From Melieria omissa (taxonomy: Eukaryota; Arthropoda; Insecta; Diptera; Ulidiidae): DNA of 64,000 bases. Below the pieces are notes generated by a model. That model was not told the DNA's origin and searched no databases. It saw only the letters and a program-made list of their open reading frames with translations. The position numbers were made by a program, and so were the translations under genes. The DNA lies in NCBI GenBank assembly GCA_963971225.1, contig OZ020270.1, positions 27,775,123-27,839,122 on the forward strand. Reading direction: 5' to 3'. Below are positions 10,407-21,404 of the stretch, in pieces; the first letter of the stretch is position 1, and every line of letters begins with the position of its first letter.

Positions 10407-10936
10407 ATTAATACAACCGTTTTTTGCGGGATTTTTATTAGGTGCTATGCACCAACTTTATTATTTAAGTTTAGGTGCTATGCACCAATTTTATTATTTA
10501 AGTTTAGGTGCTATGCACCAATTTTATTATTTCGATTTAGGTGCTATGCACCAATTTATTTTTAAGTGCTGTGCACTGTTTGGTCTCTGGCTTAGAACTA
10601 AAACTTAGAACCTAAAAATCCGCGGCTGAAGCTGCGCTGGCTTAGGAATGCGCTGCGCTGCGTGGGCGGATGAAGGGATCCGATGTCAGTGCAGCAGATG
10701 TGCAGCTGCGCAAGCAATCCAAAGATTTCGCAGCGGATCGCATAGCTGCGTGGGTGGATGCTCAGCGTTCCAGGAATTCATTGTTGTTGTCGGCGACTTT
10801 GCGCAATCGTTCACTGCGCTGATGTTAACTATCGCATAGCTGCGTGGGTGGATGCTCAGCATTCTAGGAAGTGCAACGTTGTCGTTTTGATGTTGTCAGC
10901 GACTTTGCGCAACTGTTCACTGCGCTGGTGTTAACT
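10406..10936 (-). repeat. 5' LTR, 531 bp
   Basis: It has the same ends as the 3' LTR and lies next to the primer site. It should carry the element's promoter. It is followed on the plus strand by the target duplication tata at 10937-10940. Confidence 0.95.
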
Positions 10937-10940
10937 TATA
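10937..10940. repeat. Errantivirus target-site duplication, right copy
   Basis: tata, paired with tgta at 2405-2408. Confidence 0.75.
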
Positions 10941-12579
10941 CTCCTTCAAGGCCAATGAACTCTCTATGGGACTGACCACACTGTGAAGTGCGCTGTCGAC
11001 CGACCTCCCTTGGAAGTAGGCGTGCTGCGCACTGCAGAGCGTAGAAGCTAGTCCCTGATAGTCTCGTATGTATCTATCCAATAGCCTTTCCAGCGTTTTT
11101 AATAAGAATGAGGAGAGGCTAATAGGTCGGTAGTCTTTAGCCGTTGTGTGGCTTGGTTTCCCTGCCTTTGGTATAAAAACTACTTTGACCTCTCTGCACT
11201 GCTTTGGAACTACATTCCCTAGTAAGCATTCTCTGAAGATGTTCACAAGAGGCTGAAGAATACAGTGTCCGGCCTGGTGCAGTATCGCTGGGATGATACC
11301 GTCAGGCCCTGCGGACTTGTAAGGGTCGAACGACTTTATTGCCCATTCGACCTTTTTTGCGTCCACTATCTTGGCAACATTCCCTGGTAGTGTCGTAGTT
11401 CCGAGTTGCACTCCGGGGTTATCGGAGTTAGCAGGAACTTCACACTGGGGAAAGTGTGCCTCTACTAGAGTCTCAAGCGATTCTTCACTGGACTCTGCCC
11501 AAGTACTGTCAGGCTTGCGGATGCCGCTAAGAACGCACTGTTGCTTAGACAAGACCTTCCTCAGTCTGGACGATTCGTTGACACAGGTGATCGATTCGCA
11601 GAAGACTCGCCAGCATTCTCTTTTGGCCGCGGTAATAGCTGTTTTGAAGGCGTTGAAACTGGATCGATATGCGTTCCAGTCTCTTTCCTCCCCGCTTACC
11701 TTTGCTCTGTTGAACAGCCGTCTCGTTTCCTGTCGAAGTTGTCGAAGATCATAATTCCACCAGCTGTCCCTGTGCTTCTTTTTGACCCGACTTAACGAGC
11801 AGGAAAGTTTGAAAGCAGTGTTCAATGTCCCCGTTAGAAGTTCAATAGAGTTCTCAATATCGTGTTTGTCAGGTCGAATCGTTTCGACTTCAGTCTCGAC
11901 TTTACGATGTTAGAGAATTTTTCCCAATTTTCCCTTCTTGGATTTCGGAATGGTGGTTTGCAAACTACGCCAAAGTTGACATTGTAGAGTATGCGGTTAT
12001 GATCCGAGAAACAGCAGTCACCTGACACCCTCCAGTTGTCCACCCTGACGTCATTTGCCTCAGAAAGTAGAGTTAATTCTATAACTTCTTCCCTGACCCT
12101 ATTCTGAGAAGTGGGCGTATTGCTCTTACTGCAGATATTAAGAGAAGTGGAAAAACTGAATTGGAAAATAGACTCACCCCGCGCGTTAATGTCGCTGCTT
12201 CCCCATTGCGTGTGATGGCCGTTGGCGTCACAGCCCAACAGTAAAGCTCGCCCTTCGCTCTGGCGAAGCTGGCCAGCTCGCGGACCGCCTGGGATGGTGG
12301 GTCCTGCTCCTCGTACGGCAGATAAGCTGATGCGAGGATCAGGCAATGCCTTCCCTCTTGTTCAACCATACCTGCCGTGAGGTCTCCGTCGCTGTATTGG
12401 GAGAGAAGAAATAAATTAATATCTTTCTTTACTACTATACAGGCTCGTAACCTACCTTCAGTTGAGGGGTGATGTAGGGTGTATCGACCTGACCCCAATC
12501 CAGAAATCTTTGATCTTACAATCCATAGTGCCTGGATTAGGGCCACATCAATATCATCCTCCTCCATGAATCTCATCAA
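10941..12579 (-). pseudogene. LOA/R1-like LINE ORF2, endonuclease and RT start (left arm)
   Basis: Minus-strand continuation of the LINE cut by the errantivirus. From 12579 downward it encodes the endonuclease in two overlapping frames (12079-12579 and 11834-12346; GCDANGHHTQWGSSD and SDHNRI motifs). RT follows in a 302-codon frame (SAGPDGIIPAILH, DYRPISLSSFLLK). The frame shift inside the endonuclease is shared with the right arm. The right arm has an extra TGA at 17130-17132 where this copy has TGC. Confidence 0.88.
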
Positions 12580-12600
12580 GTCGTGGATTTCTGCTGCAAA

Positions 12601-13066
12601 TTAATCTGCACCACCCGTAGCAGTTCCCTCCGCGGCTTGTTCACGGTGTCCCGGAAAACGCGCCTTGACGGAACCCAACCCGAACTTGATGGCTCCAGAG
12701 CGTTGAATGAGGTGGGTGTATGATTGGCGATCGATAGCGAACGTCACATCATTTCCCACGCCGTTCTTGCTCTTCGAGTTGGTCACTATTCTCCAGTTTT
12801 GGATCGGCAGTTCCTTGTTTTGAACGCCTATAACCTTCAGAATAGACTCCATACCGAGATTACAGGCCTCAAAGGGAGAATGGAGCGCGATACGACCTCC
12901 AACTTGGCGCCTGACCATAGTTCGCCGAGGCCAGCGATTACGGAACGGATGAAATCCAATGATCTCGTGTTACCGCAACCGATGACCTTGACGCCCCTCT
13001 GCCAACCTGCCCCATCGAAGATGGTTTCTTCCCCATCAGCCCGGATGATGACGTCCAAGATCTTAG
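12601..13066 (-). pseudogene. LOA/R1-like LINE ORF1, C-terminal fragment (left arm)
   Basis: The minus strand reads an ORF1 piece in two frames (GAKLEVV and RPVISVW, then NKELPIQNWRI and KFGLGSVKARF). The upstream part is missing, so the LINE is 5'-truncated near 13066, where maT-like sequence begins. Confidence 0.7.
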
Positions 13067-13763
13067 ATTCCACAAACACATAAAGTTTAGATAAATGTAT
13101 GAAATCTTTATTTGAGTCGATAGAACGATCTATATAATTCAAAGATGGTTTCATGTAAATGTTGACCGCGGATGCGCCTCAAATGGTTGATACGCTGGGT
13201 AAAATTTTGGCATACTCTCTCCAACATGTCGGCCGGTATCTCACGAAGAAATTCCTCAATATTGGCTTCCAGTGTGTCAACCGTTGCGGGCTTGTCGCTA
13301 TAGACATGAGCCTTAACATAGCCCCACAAAAAATTGTCTAAAGACGTTAAATCGCACGATCTAGGCGGTCAATTGGGCCATTGTTTCGCGTGCTGTGTGG
13401 CATGCGGCACCGTCTTGTTGAAACCACATGTCGGCCAAGTCCAGCTCTTCCATTTTGGGCAAAAAAAAGTTTGAAATCATCACCCGGTAGCGCTCGCCAT
13501 TCACAGTAACGTTCCAGCCTTCGCCTTCTTTGAAAAAGTGCGGTCCAATGATGCCACCGGCCCATAATTCGCATCAAACAGTACATTTTTCAGGATACGT
13601 TGGCAATTCTTGCAATGCTTCTGGCTGCTCTTCACAATACGGCAATTTTGATTGTTCACGTATTCATTCAACCAGAATTGAGCTTCGTCGCTGAACACAA
13701 TTTTCCGATAAAAAAGTGGATCTTCATTCAACCAGCGCCCATTCACCAAAAGTTAGCCTTTGT
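13067..13763 (-). pseudogene. IS630/maT-like transposase, C-terminal half (left arm)
   Basis: Broken frames on the minus strand encode DPLFYRKIVFSDEAQFWLN (first catalytic Asp), a QQDGA-type region and the conserved C-terminus GYVKAHVYSDKP to RGQHLHETIF. Several frameshifts are present and shared with the right arm. This Tc1/mariner-superfamily type is common in insects. Confidence 0.85.
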
Positions 13764-13799
13764 GGTAGGTCGTGTGGGTTCAGTTCATGCATTAGCTGT

Positions 13800-14400
13800 A
13801 TTTTAGAAGGTGTTATACCCAGGTTAGGCTAGGTACTACCTGTACTAGCTGGCCCGTAGGCCACACATAGACCCTATTAGGTCCTTAGCGATGCCAGATG
13901 GAGGTTTGTTTATGTGGTATAGTAGTGATCCGATAGAAGGTGTACACTTCTAGTGAAGCTCCACAGAGGTTTGAGGCCTCGCTCCGAAGCTTAGTCAAGA
14001 CCTGTAAGGGTTAGCGCTCTCAAATGGATTGATCTCGTTCTGGCGAACAGAAGCACACTATGTGTTCCAGCTTCTCACGAACGTCCTGCTCTTTGACTAG
14101 CCTGCATCTGACGTTATTTGTAAGACCCATCCTTTGTGCATGGGCTGCCAGCAGACAGTGGCCGGTAAGCACCCCAGGGCCCTGCATTCCTTCCTGGATA
14201 GCGATAGTAAAAAACTAGTGTTTCTTGCGTGGTATGCAGTTGCACAAGCGTTCATATTCACCCACCTGGCTTTGCCTTTTAGTCATGCTTTCGTTTAAAC
14301 CATTATAATATTGTAGTGGCATCAGAACATTGCTGGTCTGCTCATTTGGTAGTGACGCCGTTCTTTGCAATACCATCCACTGCTTCATTCCCCTTGATGC
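13800..14400 (-). pseudogene. 3' fragment of an R1/LOA-type LINE in the spacer
   Basis: The minus strand carries an RNase H-like piece (GIKGNEAVDGIAK near 14360-14400), a C-terminal LTGHCLLAAHAQRMG-like region near 14150 and a decayed tail ending near 13815 in cctaacct-type repeats. It lies between two pieces of the maT-like transposon and so probably inserted into it. Borders are approximate. Confidence 0.6.
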
Positions 14401-14527
14401 CTCCATGACTTTTTTTACACCCAAATCCTTTTTCACGTAGTGGAGTATCGCGAATAGATAATTCACGGTTATCAACAACACTGACGAATACAGCTGCGAT
14501 ATTTTCCTCTGTCCGCACTCTATGTAG
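14401..14527 (-). pseudogene. IS630/maT-like transposase, middle fragment
   Basis: The minus strand from 14527 reads LHRVRTEENIAAVFVSVVD and then KKDLGVKK, the linker between the DNA-binding and catalytic parts. The C-terminal half resumes at 13763. The N-terminal piece that ends exactly one codon earlier is at 27862-28006, plus strand. Confidence 0.75.
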
Positions 14528-14563
14528 TCTAACCACAAATAATTCGTACACTTCACTTCACCT
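14527..14563 (+). repeat. Minos-like terminal repeat fragment at the palindrome junction
   Basis: gtctaaccacaaataattcg and the following 17 bases match the outer end of the Minos-like element at 58535-58583 (reverse complement). It follows a TA inside the maT-like gene, as expected for a Tc1-type insertion, and is cut off at 14563, where the right arm begins. Confidence 0.7.
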
Positions 14564-14565
14564 AC

Positions 14566-15261
14566 AAAGGCTAACTTTTGGTGAATGGGCGCTGGTTGAA
14601 TGAAGATCCACTTTTTTATCGGAAAATTGTGTTCAGCGATGAAGCTCAATTCTGGTTGAATGAATACGTGAACAATCAAAATTGCCGTATTGTGAAGAGC
14701 AGCCAGAAGCATTGCAAGAATTGCCAACGTATCCTGAAAAATGTACTGTTTGATGCGAATTATGGGCCGGTGGCATCATTGGACCGTACTTTTTCAAAGA
14801 AGGCGAAGGCTGGAACGTTACTGTGAATGGCGAGCGCTACCGTGTGATGATTTCAAACTTTTTTTGGCCCAAAATGGAAGAGCTGGACTTGGCCGACATG
14901 TGGTTTCAACAAGACGGTGCCGCATGCCACACAGCACGCGAAACAAAGGCCCAATTGACCGCCTAGATCGTGCGATTTAACGTCTTTAGACAATTTTTTG
15001 TGGGGCTATGTTAAGGCTCATGTCTATAGCGACAAGCCCGCAACGGTTGACACACTGGAAGCCAATATTGAGGAATTTCTTCGTGAGATACCGGCCGACA
15101 TGTTGGAGAGAGTATGCCAAAAATTTTACCCAGCGTATCAACCATTTGAGGCGCATCCGCGGTCAACATTTACATGAAACCATCTTTGAATTATATAGAT
15201 CGTTCTATCGACTCAAATAAAGATTTCATACATTTATCTAAACTTTATGTGTTTGTGGAAT
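14566..15261 (+). pseudogene. IS630/maT-like transposase, C-terminal half (right arm)
   Basis: Mirror of 13067-13763: FGEWAL, then DPLFYRKIVFSDEAQFWLN, then the C-terminus ending near 15220, with the same frameshifts. The 3' untranslated stretch stops near 15261, where LOA-like ORF1 sequence starts. Confidence 0.85.
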
Positions 15262-15726
15262 CTAAGATCTTGGACGTCATCATCCGGGCTGATGGGGAAG
15301 AAACCATCTTCGATGGGGCAGGCTGGCAGAGGGGCGTCGAGGTCATCGGTTGCGGTAACACGAGATCATTGGATTTCATCCGTTCCGTAATCGCTGGCCT
15401 CGGCGAACTATGGTCAGGCGCCAAGTTGGAGGTCGTATCGCGCTCCATTCTCCCTTTGAGGCCTGTAATCTCGGTATGGAGTCTATTCTGAAGGTTATAG
15501 GCGTTCAAAACAAGGAACTGCCGATCCAAAACTGGAGAATAGTGACCAACTCGAAGAGCAAGAACGGCGTGGGAAATGATGTGACGTTCGCTATCGATCG
15601 CCAATCATACACCCACCTCATTCAACGCTCTGGAGCCATCAAGTTCGGGTTGGGTTCCGTCAAGGCGCGTTTTCCGGGACACCGTGAACAAGCCGCGGAG
15701 GGAACTGCTACGGGTGGTGCAGATTA
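15262..15726 (+). pseudogene. LOA/R1-like LINE ORF1, C-terminal fragment (right arm)
   Basis: Plus-strand copy of 12601-13066. A frame change near 15470 splits it, and the last frame ends at 15726, 22 bases before the ORF2 frame opens at 15749. Confidence 0.7.
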
Positions 15727-18700
15727 ATTTGCAGCAGAAATCCACGACTTGATGAGATTCATGGAGGAGGATGATATTGATGTGGCCCTAATCCAGGCAC
15801 TATGGATTGTAAGATCAAAGATTTCTGGATTGGGGTCAGGTCGATACACCCTACATCACCCCTCAACTGAAGGTAGGTTACGAGCCTGTATAGTAGTAAA
15901 GAAAGATATTAATTTATTTCTTCTCTCCCAATACAGCGACGGAGACCTCACGGCAGGTATGGTTGAACAAGAGGGAAGGCATTGCCTGATCCTCGCATCA
16001 GCTTATCTGCCGTACGAGGAGCAGGACCCACCATCCCAGGCGGTCCGCGAGCTGGCCAGCTTCGCCAGAGCGAAGGGCGAGCTTTACTGTTGGGCTGTGA
16101 CGCCAACGGCCATCACACGCAATGGGGAAGCAGCGACATTAACGCGCGGGGTGAGTCTATTTTCCAATTCAGTTTTTCCACTTCTCTTAATATCTGCAGT
16201 AAGAGCAATACGCCCACTTCTCAGAATAGGGTCAGGGAAGAAGTTATAGAATTAACTCTACTTTCTGAGGCAAATGACGTCAGGGTGGACAACTGGAGGG
16301 TGTCAGGTGACTGCTGTTTCTCGGATCATAACCGCATACTCTACAATGTCAACTTTGGCGTAGTTTGCAAACCACCATTCCGAAATCCAAGAAGGGAAAA
16401 TTGGGAAAAATTCTCTAACATCGTAAAGTCGAGACTGAAGTCGAAACGATTCGACCTGACAAACACGATATTGAGAACTCTATTGAACTTCTAACGGGGA
16501 CATTGAACACTGCTTTCAAACTTTCCTGCTCGTTAAGTCGGGTCAAAAAGAAGCACAGGGACAGCTGGTGGAATTATGATCTTCGACAACTTCGACAGGA
16601 AACGAGACGGCTGTTCAACAGAGCAAAGGTAAGCGGGGAGGAAAGAGACTGGAACGCATATCGATCCAGTTTCAACGCCTTCAAAACAGCTATTACCGCG
16701 GCCAAAAGAGAATGCTGGCGAGTCTTCTGCGAATCGATCACCTGTGTCAACGAATCGTCCAGACTGAGGAAGGTCTTGTCTAAGCAACAGTGCGTTCTTA
16801 GCGGCATCCGCAAGCCTGACAGTACTTGGGCAGAGTCCGGTGAAGAATCGCTTGAGACTCTAGTAGAGGCACACTTTCCCCAGTGTGAAGTTCCTGCTAA
16901 CTCCGATAACCCCGGAGTGCAACTCGGAACTACGACACTACCAGGGAATGTTGCCAAGATAGTGGACGCAAAAAAGGTCGAATGGGCAATAAAGTCGTTC
17001 GACCCTTACAAGTCCGCAGGGCCTGACGGTATCATCCCAGCGATACTGCACCAGGCCGGACACTGTATTCTTCAGCCTCTTGTGAACATCTTCAGAGGAT
17101 GCTTACTAGGGAATGTAGTTCCAAAGCAGTGAAGAGAGGTCAAAGTAGTTTTTATACCAAAGGCAGGGAAACCAAGCCACACAACGGCTAAAGACTACCG
17201 ACCTATTAGCCTCTCCTCATTCTTATTGAAAACGCTGGAAAGGCTATTGGATAGATACATACGAGACTATCAGGGACTAGCTTCTACGCTCTGCAGTGCG
17301 CAGCACGCCTACCTCCAAGGGAGGTCGGTCGACAGCGCACTTCACAGTGTGGTTAGTCCCATAGAGAGTTCATTGGCCTTGAAGGAGTACACAATGGCAG
17401 CCTTCCTCGACATAGAGGGGGCTTTCAACAATGTCACCACTGAGGCTATAACAAGAGCGCTTAACGCAAACAGGGTGGAAAGGTTTATTATCGATTGGAT
17501 TTAAACTATGCTGCGCGACAGGATAATGAATTCAACGATAGAACCAGCTTCCATCAGAAGGAGAGCCACAAGAGGAACTCCTCAGGGAGGGGTGCTATCA
17601 CCTCTTTTGTGGCAATTGGTGGTGGACGAGATTCTGAAAGTTTTTGAAAGAAGACGCACCAGAATAGTAGCCTATGCGGACGACATCGTGGTCATGATTC
17701 AGGGCAAATACCTGCCAACTATCAGTGAACTGATGGAATCCTCATTGGCTGTATTCTCTTCGTGGGCGAGGGACAACGGTCTAGGGATAAATCCTGCAAA
17801 ACCGAACTAGTCCTGTTCACGAAGAAGACCAAGCTTCAGCACTTTGTCCTTCCCTGCATTGATGGGCACACCCTGAAACTGTTTAGGGAAGCCAAGTATC
17901 TAGGCATCATTCTGGACTCAAAACTCTCGTGGAAGCGGAACATTGAGGAAAGAATGAAAAAAGGACTAAACGCGCTGTACGCCTGCAAGAGAGCCTTCGG
18001 TTAAAGGTGGGGACTAAATCCGTACATAATCCACTGGATGTACACGGCAATAGTGAGACCTATCACTACCTACGGTTCTCACGTATGGTGGCCAGCCATG
18101 GATAAAAAGAGCAATCGGGGCAATCTGGAGAAAGTTCAAAGACTTGCCATCCTGGCAATCACAGGTGCAGCGAAAAGCGCACCGCGGATGGCCTTGGAGG
18201 TTTTTCTACACCTTTCTACGGTGGAACTGTTCATTAAGGCGAGTGCAGCAAAGACAATGCTCAGACTGAGGGAGTCTAACCAGCTGAAACAGGCCACTCA
18301 TGGACACTCCAGCGTACTGAACGCCCTCGCAATTAGCGATACCACACAAGGAATTCTTAACAAGGCCACTGATTATCTGGTAAAGCGAAACGATTTCGAT
18401 TGGAAGATACCCATCGAGTATCCCTCCAGGGATTGCTGGCAAGAGCTCGAAGTTAATGACGCGTCAGCGGTCTACTTTACGGACGGCTCGAAGACAGAGG
18501 AGGGAACTGGTGCTGGTGTTTACTGTAGAACGCAGCAGGTGCACTGGTCATACAGGCTGCCGGACTATTGCAGCGTCTTTTAATCAGAGGTTTTTGCCGT
18601 CATGAAAGCAGCCGAGCATATCAAAAACTTCACACTTAATGAGGCCGTCATTTGTGTGGACAGCCAAGCTGCTTTAAAAGCAATTAAATCTGCTGTGGTC

Positions 18701-19114
18701 AAGTCGAAGGTAGTGCTGGACTGCCGGAGCGCACTGGTCAGCATAAGGCACTGCAGGGTAAGTCTGCGATGGGTTCCCGGACATAGCAATATCGATGGGA
18801 ACGAGCATGCGGACGAACTGGCTCGCGCAGGGTCAGCGATGACTGCCAGTGTGGCGGACGGCACGGTGCTACCACCGCTCTCTGCCACAGCAGATGCAAT
18901 CGGAACGTGGCTCATTCAACCAAGAGCGATTGTAAGATTGCTCGCACGTTGTGGCCAGCGCTGAACAAGAGAAGAACTAAGAGCTTGCTGCTCCTCGACA
19001 AGCATGCTATGCGCATGGTCACGGGGGTAATTACAGGTCACTGCGCCATCGGCGTAATGCTATGCAAATGGCGTCTGGCGACCGGAGATTTATGCAGAAG
19101 CTGTGGAGACGAGG

Positions 19115-21053
19115 GGACTTCAATGCAAAGGTTGGGCGAGAAGGTATATTTGGTCCCACAGTCGGGCAGTTCAGCTTCCATACGACCACTACGAACAACG
19201 GCCTGAGGCTGATTGATTTCGCCGCGGCACGAAACATGGTAGTTAGTAGCACCAGATTCCAGCACCTCGATATCCACAAGGCGACCTGGTTATCCCCCGA
19301 TCAATCCACCCGCAAGCAGATTGATCACATTGTGATTGATGGAAGGCATGCTTCTAGCATTCTAGATGTGCGCACGTTCCGAGGACCCAACATCGACTCG
19401 GACCACTACCTTGTTGCAGCCAAGGTACGCATGCGTCTTTGCGCAGCGAAGACCGCGCAACCTAGTTTGCGAAGAAAGCTGGACATCAGTAAGCTGCGAT
19501 CACAAGGGGTAGCCGAAGCCTACTCCGCTCAACTCTCCAACCAGCTCGGTCGCTCCCCCTCTCCACCTGATGATATCGGGAGGAGAGAAATAAGCAGCAA
19601 TGACGAGGTCCGGGTCGCTATCCAGCGACTCAAGAACAACAAAGCTGCAGGGCCGGATGGGCTACCAGCTGAATTGTTCAAGGCCGGCGGCGGTGAGCTG
19701 ATTGGGTGCATGCATCAGCTCATCTGCAAAATGTGGCTGGAGGAACGAATGCCCAACGTGCTGAAGAAAGGCGACCCAACAATATGCGCCAACTACAGGG
19801 GTATAAGCCTACTTACCATTGCATACAAGGTCCTGACGAGCGTACTATGTGAAAGATTAAAGCCACTCGCCAAGGCGCTGATTGGACCTTATCAGTGCGG
19901 CTTTAGACCTGGTAAGTCCACCATCGACCAGATATTCACTCTACGCCAAATCCTGGATAAGACCCATGAGAACCAAATCGATACACACCATCTCTTCATC
20001 GATTACAAGGCAGCATTCGATAGCCCGATAAGGGATCGCCTATATGCCGCATTGTCTGAACTTGGTATCCCTGCAAAGCTCGTGAGACTTTGCAGAGCGA
20101 CGTTGAGCAATACACGCAGCTCCGTCAAGGTTGGAAGTGACCTCTCCGACCCCTTTGATACCGTTCGAGGTTTCAGACAGGGTGATCCTTTGTCCTGCGA
20201 CCTCTTTAACTTTTCCATGGAGAGTGTTCTGCGCAAGGCCGGTGTACATCGTAATGGCACAATTTTCAACAAAAGTGTCCAGCTCCTTGCCTACGCTGAT
20301 GATATTGATGTCATCGGACGTAACAAGCGTGATGTCACCGCTGCCTTTGCGGCTATCGAAAGAGAATCTGCCAAAATGGGTCTGGTGGTAAATGAGGGCA
20401 AGACGAAGTATATGCTGTCTACATGCAGGGACTCGCAGCGGCTAGGGTCTCACGTCGAGGCCGACAGGTATACTTTTGAAGTTGTCAAGGAATTCGTTTA
20501 CCTTGACACCGCCATCAACAGCAGCAATGATGTCAGTCTGGAGATAAAGCGAAGCGTCTCGGTAGGCAATTGAGAAGTAGAGACCTCTCTCGACCGACAA
20601 AACTTGCACTCTATAGGACGCTTATCTTGCCCGTGCTTCTCTGTGGCGCTGAAGCATGGACAATGACACGAAACGACATAGCGGCCCTTGGAGTGTTCGA
20701 GAAGAAGGTACTTCGCAAAATCTTCGGCCCTGTTCGTGTTGGTGACGACTATCGTATACGAACCAATAACGAGCTGTATGAGCTGTATAAGGACATGGAC
20801 GTAGCGCAGCGAATAAACATCCAGCGGCTACGCTGGCTCGGTCATGTCTGCCGCATGGACGACGAAGCTCCGGCGAAAAAGGTGTTCGATGCGATGGTTG
20901 GAGGTTGACGGCGAAGAGGGAGGCCGTGTCTCCGGTGGAAGGACCAAGTTGAAGAGGCCCTGTCATCTCTTGGTGTTACCAACTGGAGAAGGCGCGCGCA
21001 AACCAGAGGCGCCTGGAGAGAAGTTTTGCGGCAGGCCGTAACCCGATAACGGG
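19115..21053 (+). pseudogene. RTE-like endonuclease/reverse transcriptase
   Basis: One long frame runs to 20573: endonuclease end (GDFNAKVG, QIDHIVID, SDHYLVA), then RT (AAGPDGLPAELFK, NYRGISLLTIAYKVL, CGFRPGKST, GFRQGDPLSC, AYADDIDVIG). A deletion of about eight codons with a frameshift near 20570 separates the C-terminal part (20570-20908; RIQRLRWLGH-like region), and a further shift near 20905 precedes the tail. RT and endonuclease without RNase H fit RTE-type elements, but the clade is not certain. Confidence 0.82.
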
Positions 21054-21079
21054 TTGTTATGGCCAGTTAAGTAAGTAAG
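19115..21079 (+). mobile_element. RTE-like LINE, 5'-truncated, inside the LOA-like LINE
   Basis: Flanked by 13-bp duplications tgtggagacgagg (19102-19114, 21080-21092) and ending in a gttaagtaagtaag tail. It starts inside the endonuclease domain. Removing it rejoins the LOA-like C-terminal coding region. Confidence 0.85.
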
Positions 21080-21247
21080 TGTGGAGACGAGGAGGCAGTG
21101 GAATCGGTCGAGCACCTGCTTTGCCACTGTTCAACACTACAGAACCGACGGCTCCAAACTCTTGGGGCAAGGTTCTTCGATGAACTTGTGGAGATAGCGG
21201 ATGCACAGATCACTGATCTACACAACTTCCTCGCGAAGACCAAATGA

Positions 21248-21404
21248 TTCCCAAAATCCCAAAAGATCCGGTCTGGATCTACAGGGAACCGAACAGATAG
21301 GGAAAGGCACTGGTGAATCAAAATGAAGGGAATCACAATGGGCCCAACAGGGCCTCCGAGTGGAAGTGCAAAATGCACACTCCCCTTCTTTAACCTAACC
21401 TAAC
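21248..21404 (+). other. LOA-like LINE 3' untranslated tail
   Basis: Non-coding sequence ending in taacctaacctaacct at 21388-21405, the same kind of terminus seen on the spacer LINE fragment. It marks the 3' end of the LOA-like LINE in this copy. Confidence 0.6.

Larger units (their letters stand above)
2409..10936 (-). mobile_element. Errantivirus (Ty3/gypsy retrotransposon with env), 8528 bp
   Basis: This is a complete LTR retroelement on the minus strand: 5' LTR 10406-10936, tRNA-Lys primer site, long leader, gag, pol, env, polypurine tract, 3' LTR 2409-2939. It sits in the left arm only, so it inserted after the inverted duplication. I saw two base differences between the LTRs (near 2437 and 2545), which argues for a recent insertion. 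Pol and env are open. Gag carries a frameshift and an in-frame amber, so this copy probably needs Gag in trans. The layout is that of insect errantiviruses such as gypsy, ZAM, 17.6 and medfly yoyo. Confidence 0.95.
1..13763 (-). repeat. Left arm of giant inverted repeat (interrupted)
   Basis: This stretch is the reverse complement of 14564-19795. Matching positions add to 28327-28328 for 10941-13763 and to 19796 for 1-2408. The 8532-base jump equals the errantivirus plus its 4-bp target duplication, so the arm is continuous once that insertion is removed. About 5.2 kb of arm is visible, and it runs off the left edge of the window. The arms share the same internal frameshifts and stops, so the LINE decayed before the inverted duplication formed. 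Differences between the arms are sparse. Confidence 0.93.
14564..19795 (+). repeat. Right arm of giant inverted repeat
   Basis: The mirror copy of the left arm, lacking the errantivirus. Pairing begins at 14564 opposite 13763 and still holds at 19795 opposite base 1, so the true arm is longer than the visible 5.2 kb. Confidence 0.93.
15749..21247 (+). pseudogene. LOA/R1-like LINE ORF2 (right arm), split by an RTE-like LINE
   Basis: Pieces in order: endonuclease (15749-16494, two frames), RT (16503-17810; SAGPDGIIPAILH, PQGGVLSPLLW, YADDIVVM), thumb (17762-18583), RNase H (18460-18880; TDGSKTEE, DSQAAL, WVPGHSNIDGNEHADELA), and C-terminal Cys/His region (18907-19101). This last continues after the inserted LINE at 21093-21247 (SVEHLLCHCSTLQ, stop near 21247). 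Stops and shifts at about 16249, 17132, 17504, 17810, 18004 and 18583 make it non-functional. Except for TGA 17130-17132 they are shared with the left arm. Confidence 0.88.

Noticed and set aside
14215..14727. 170-codon minus-strand frame across the palindrome centre
   Set aside because: It is a chimera of antisense right-arm maT sequence, a Minos-like stub, maT middle and LINE RNase H. No single protein is implied.
15174..15491. 105-codon frame starting MKPSLNYIDRS (and its left-arm twin)
   Set aside because: It begins in the maT tail and enters LINE ORF1 in one of its broken frames. The N-terminal third is not coding.
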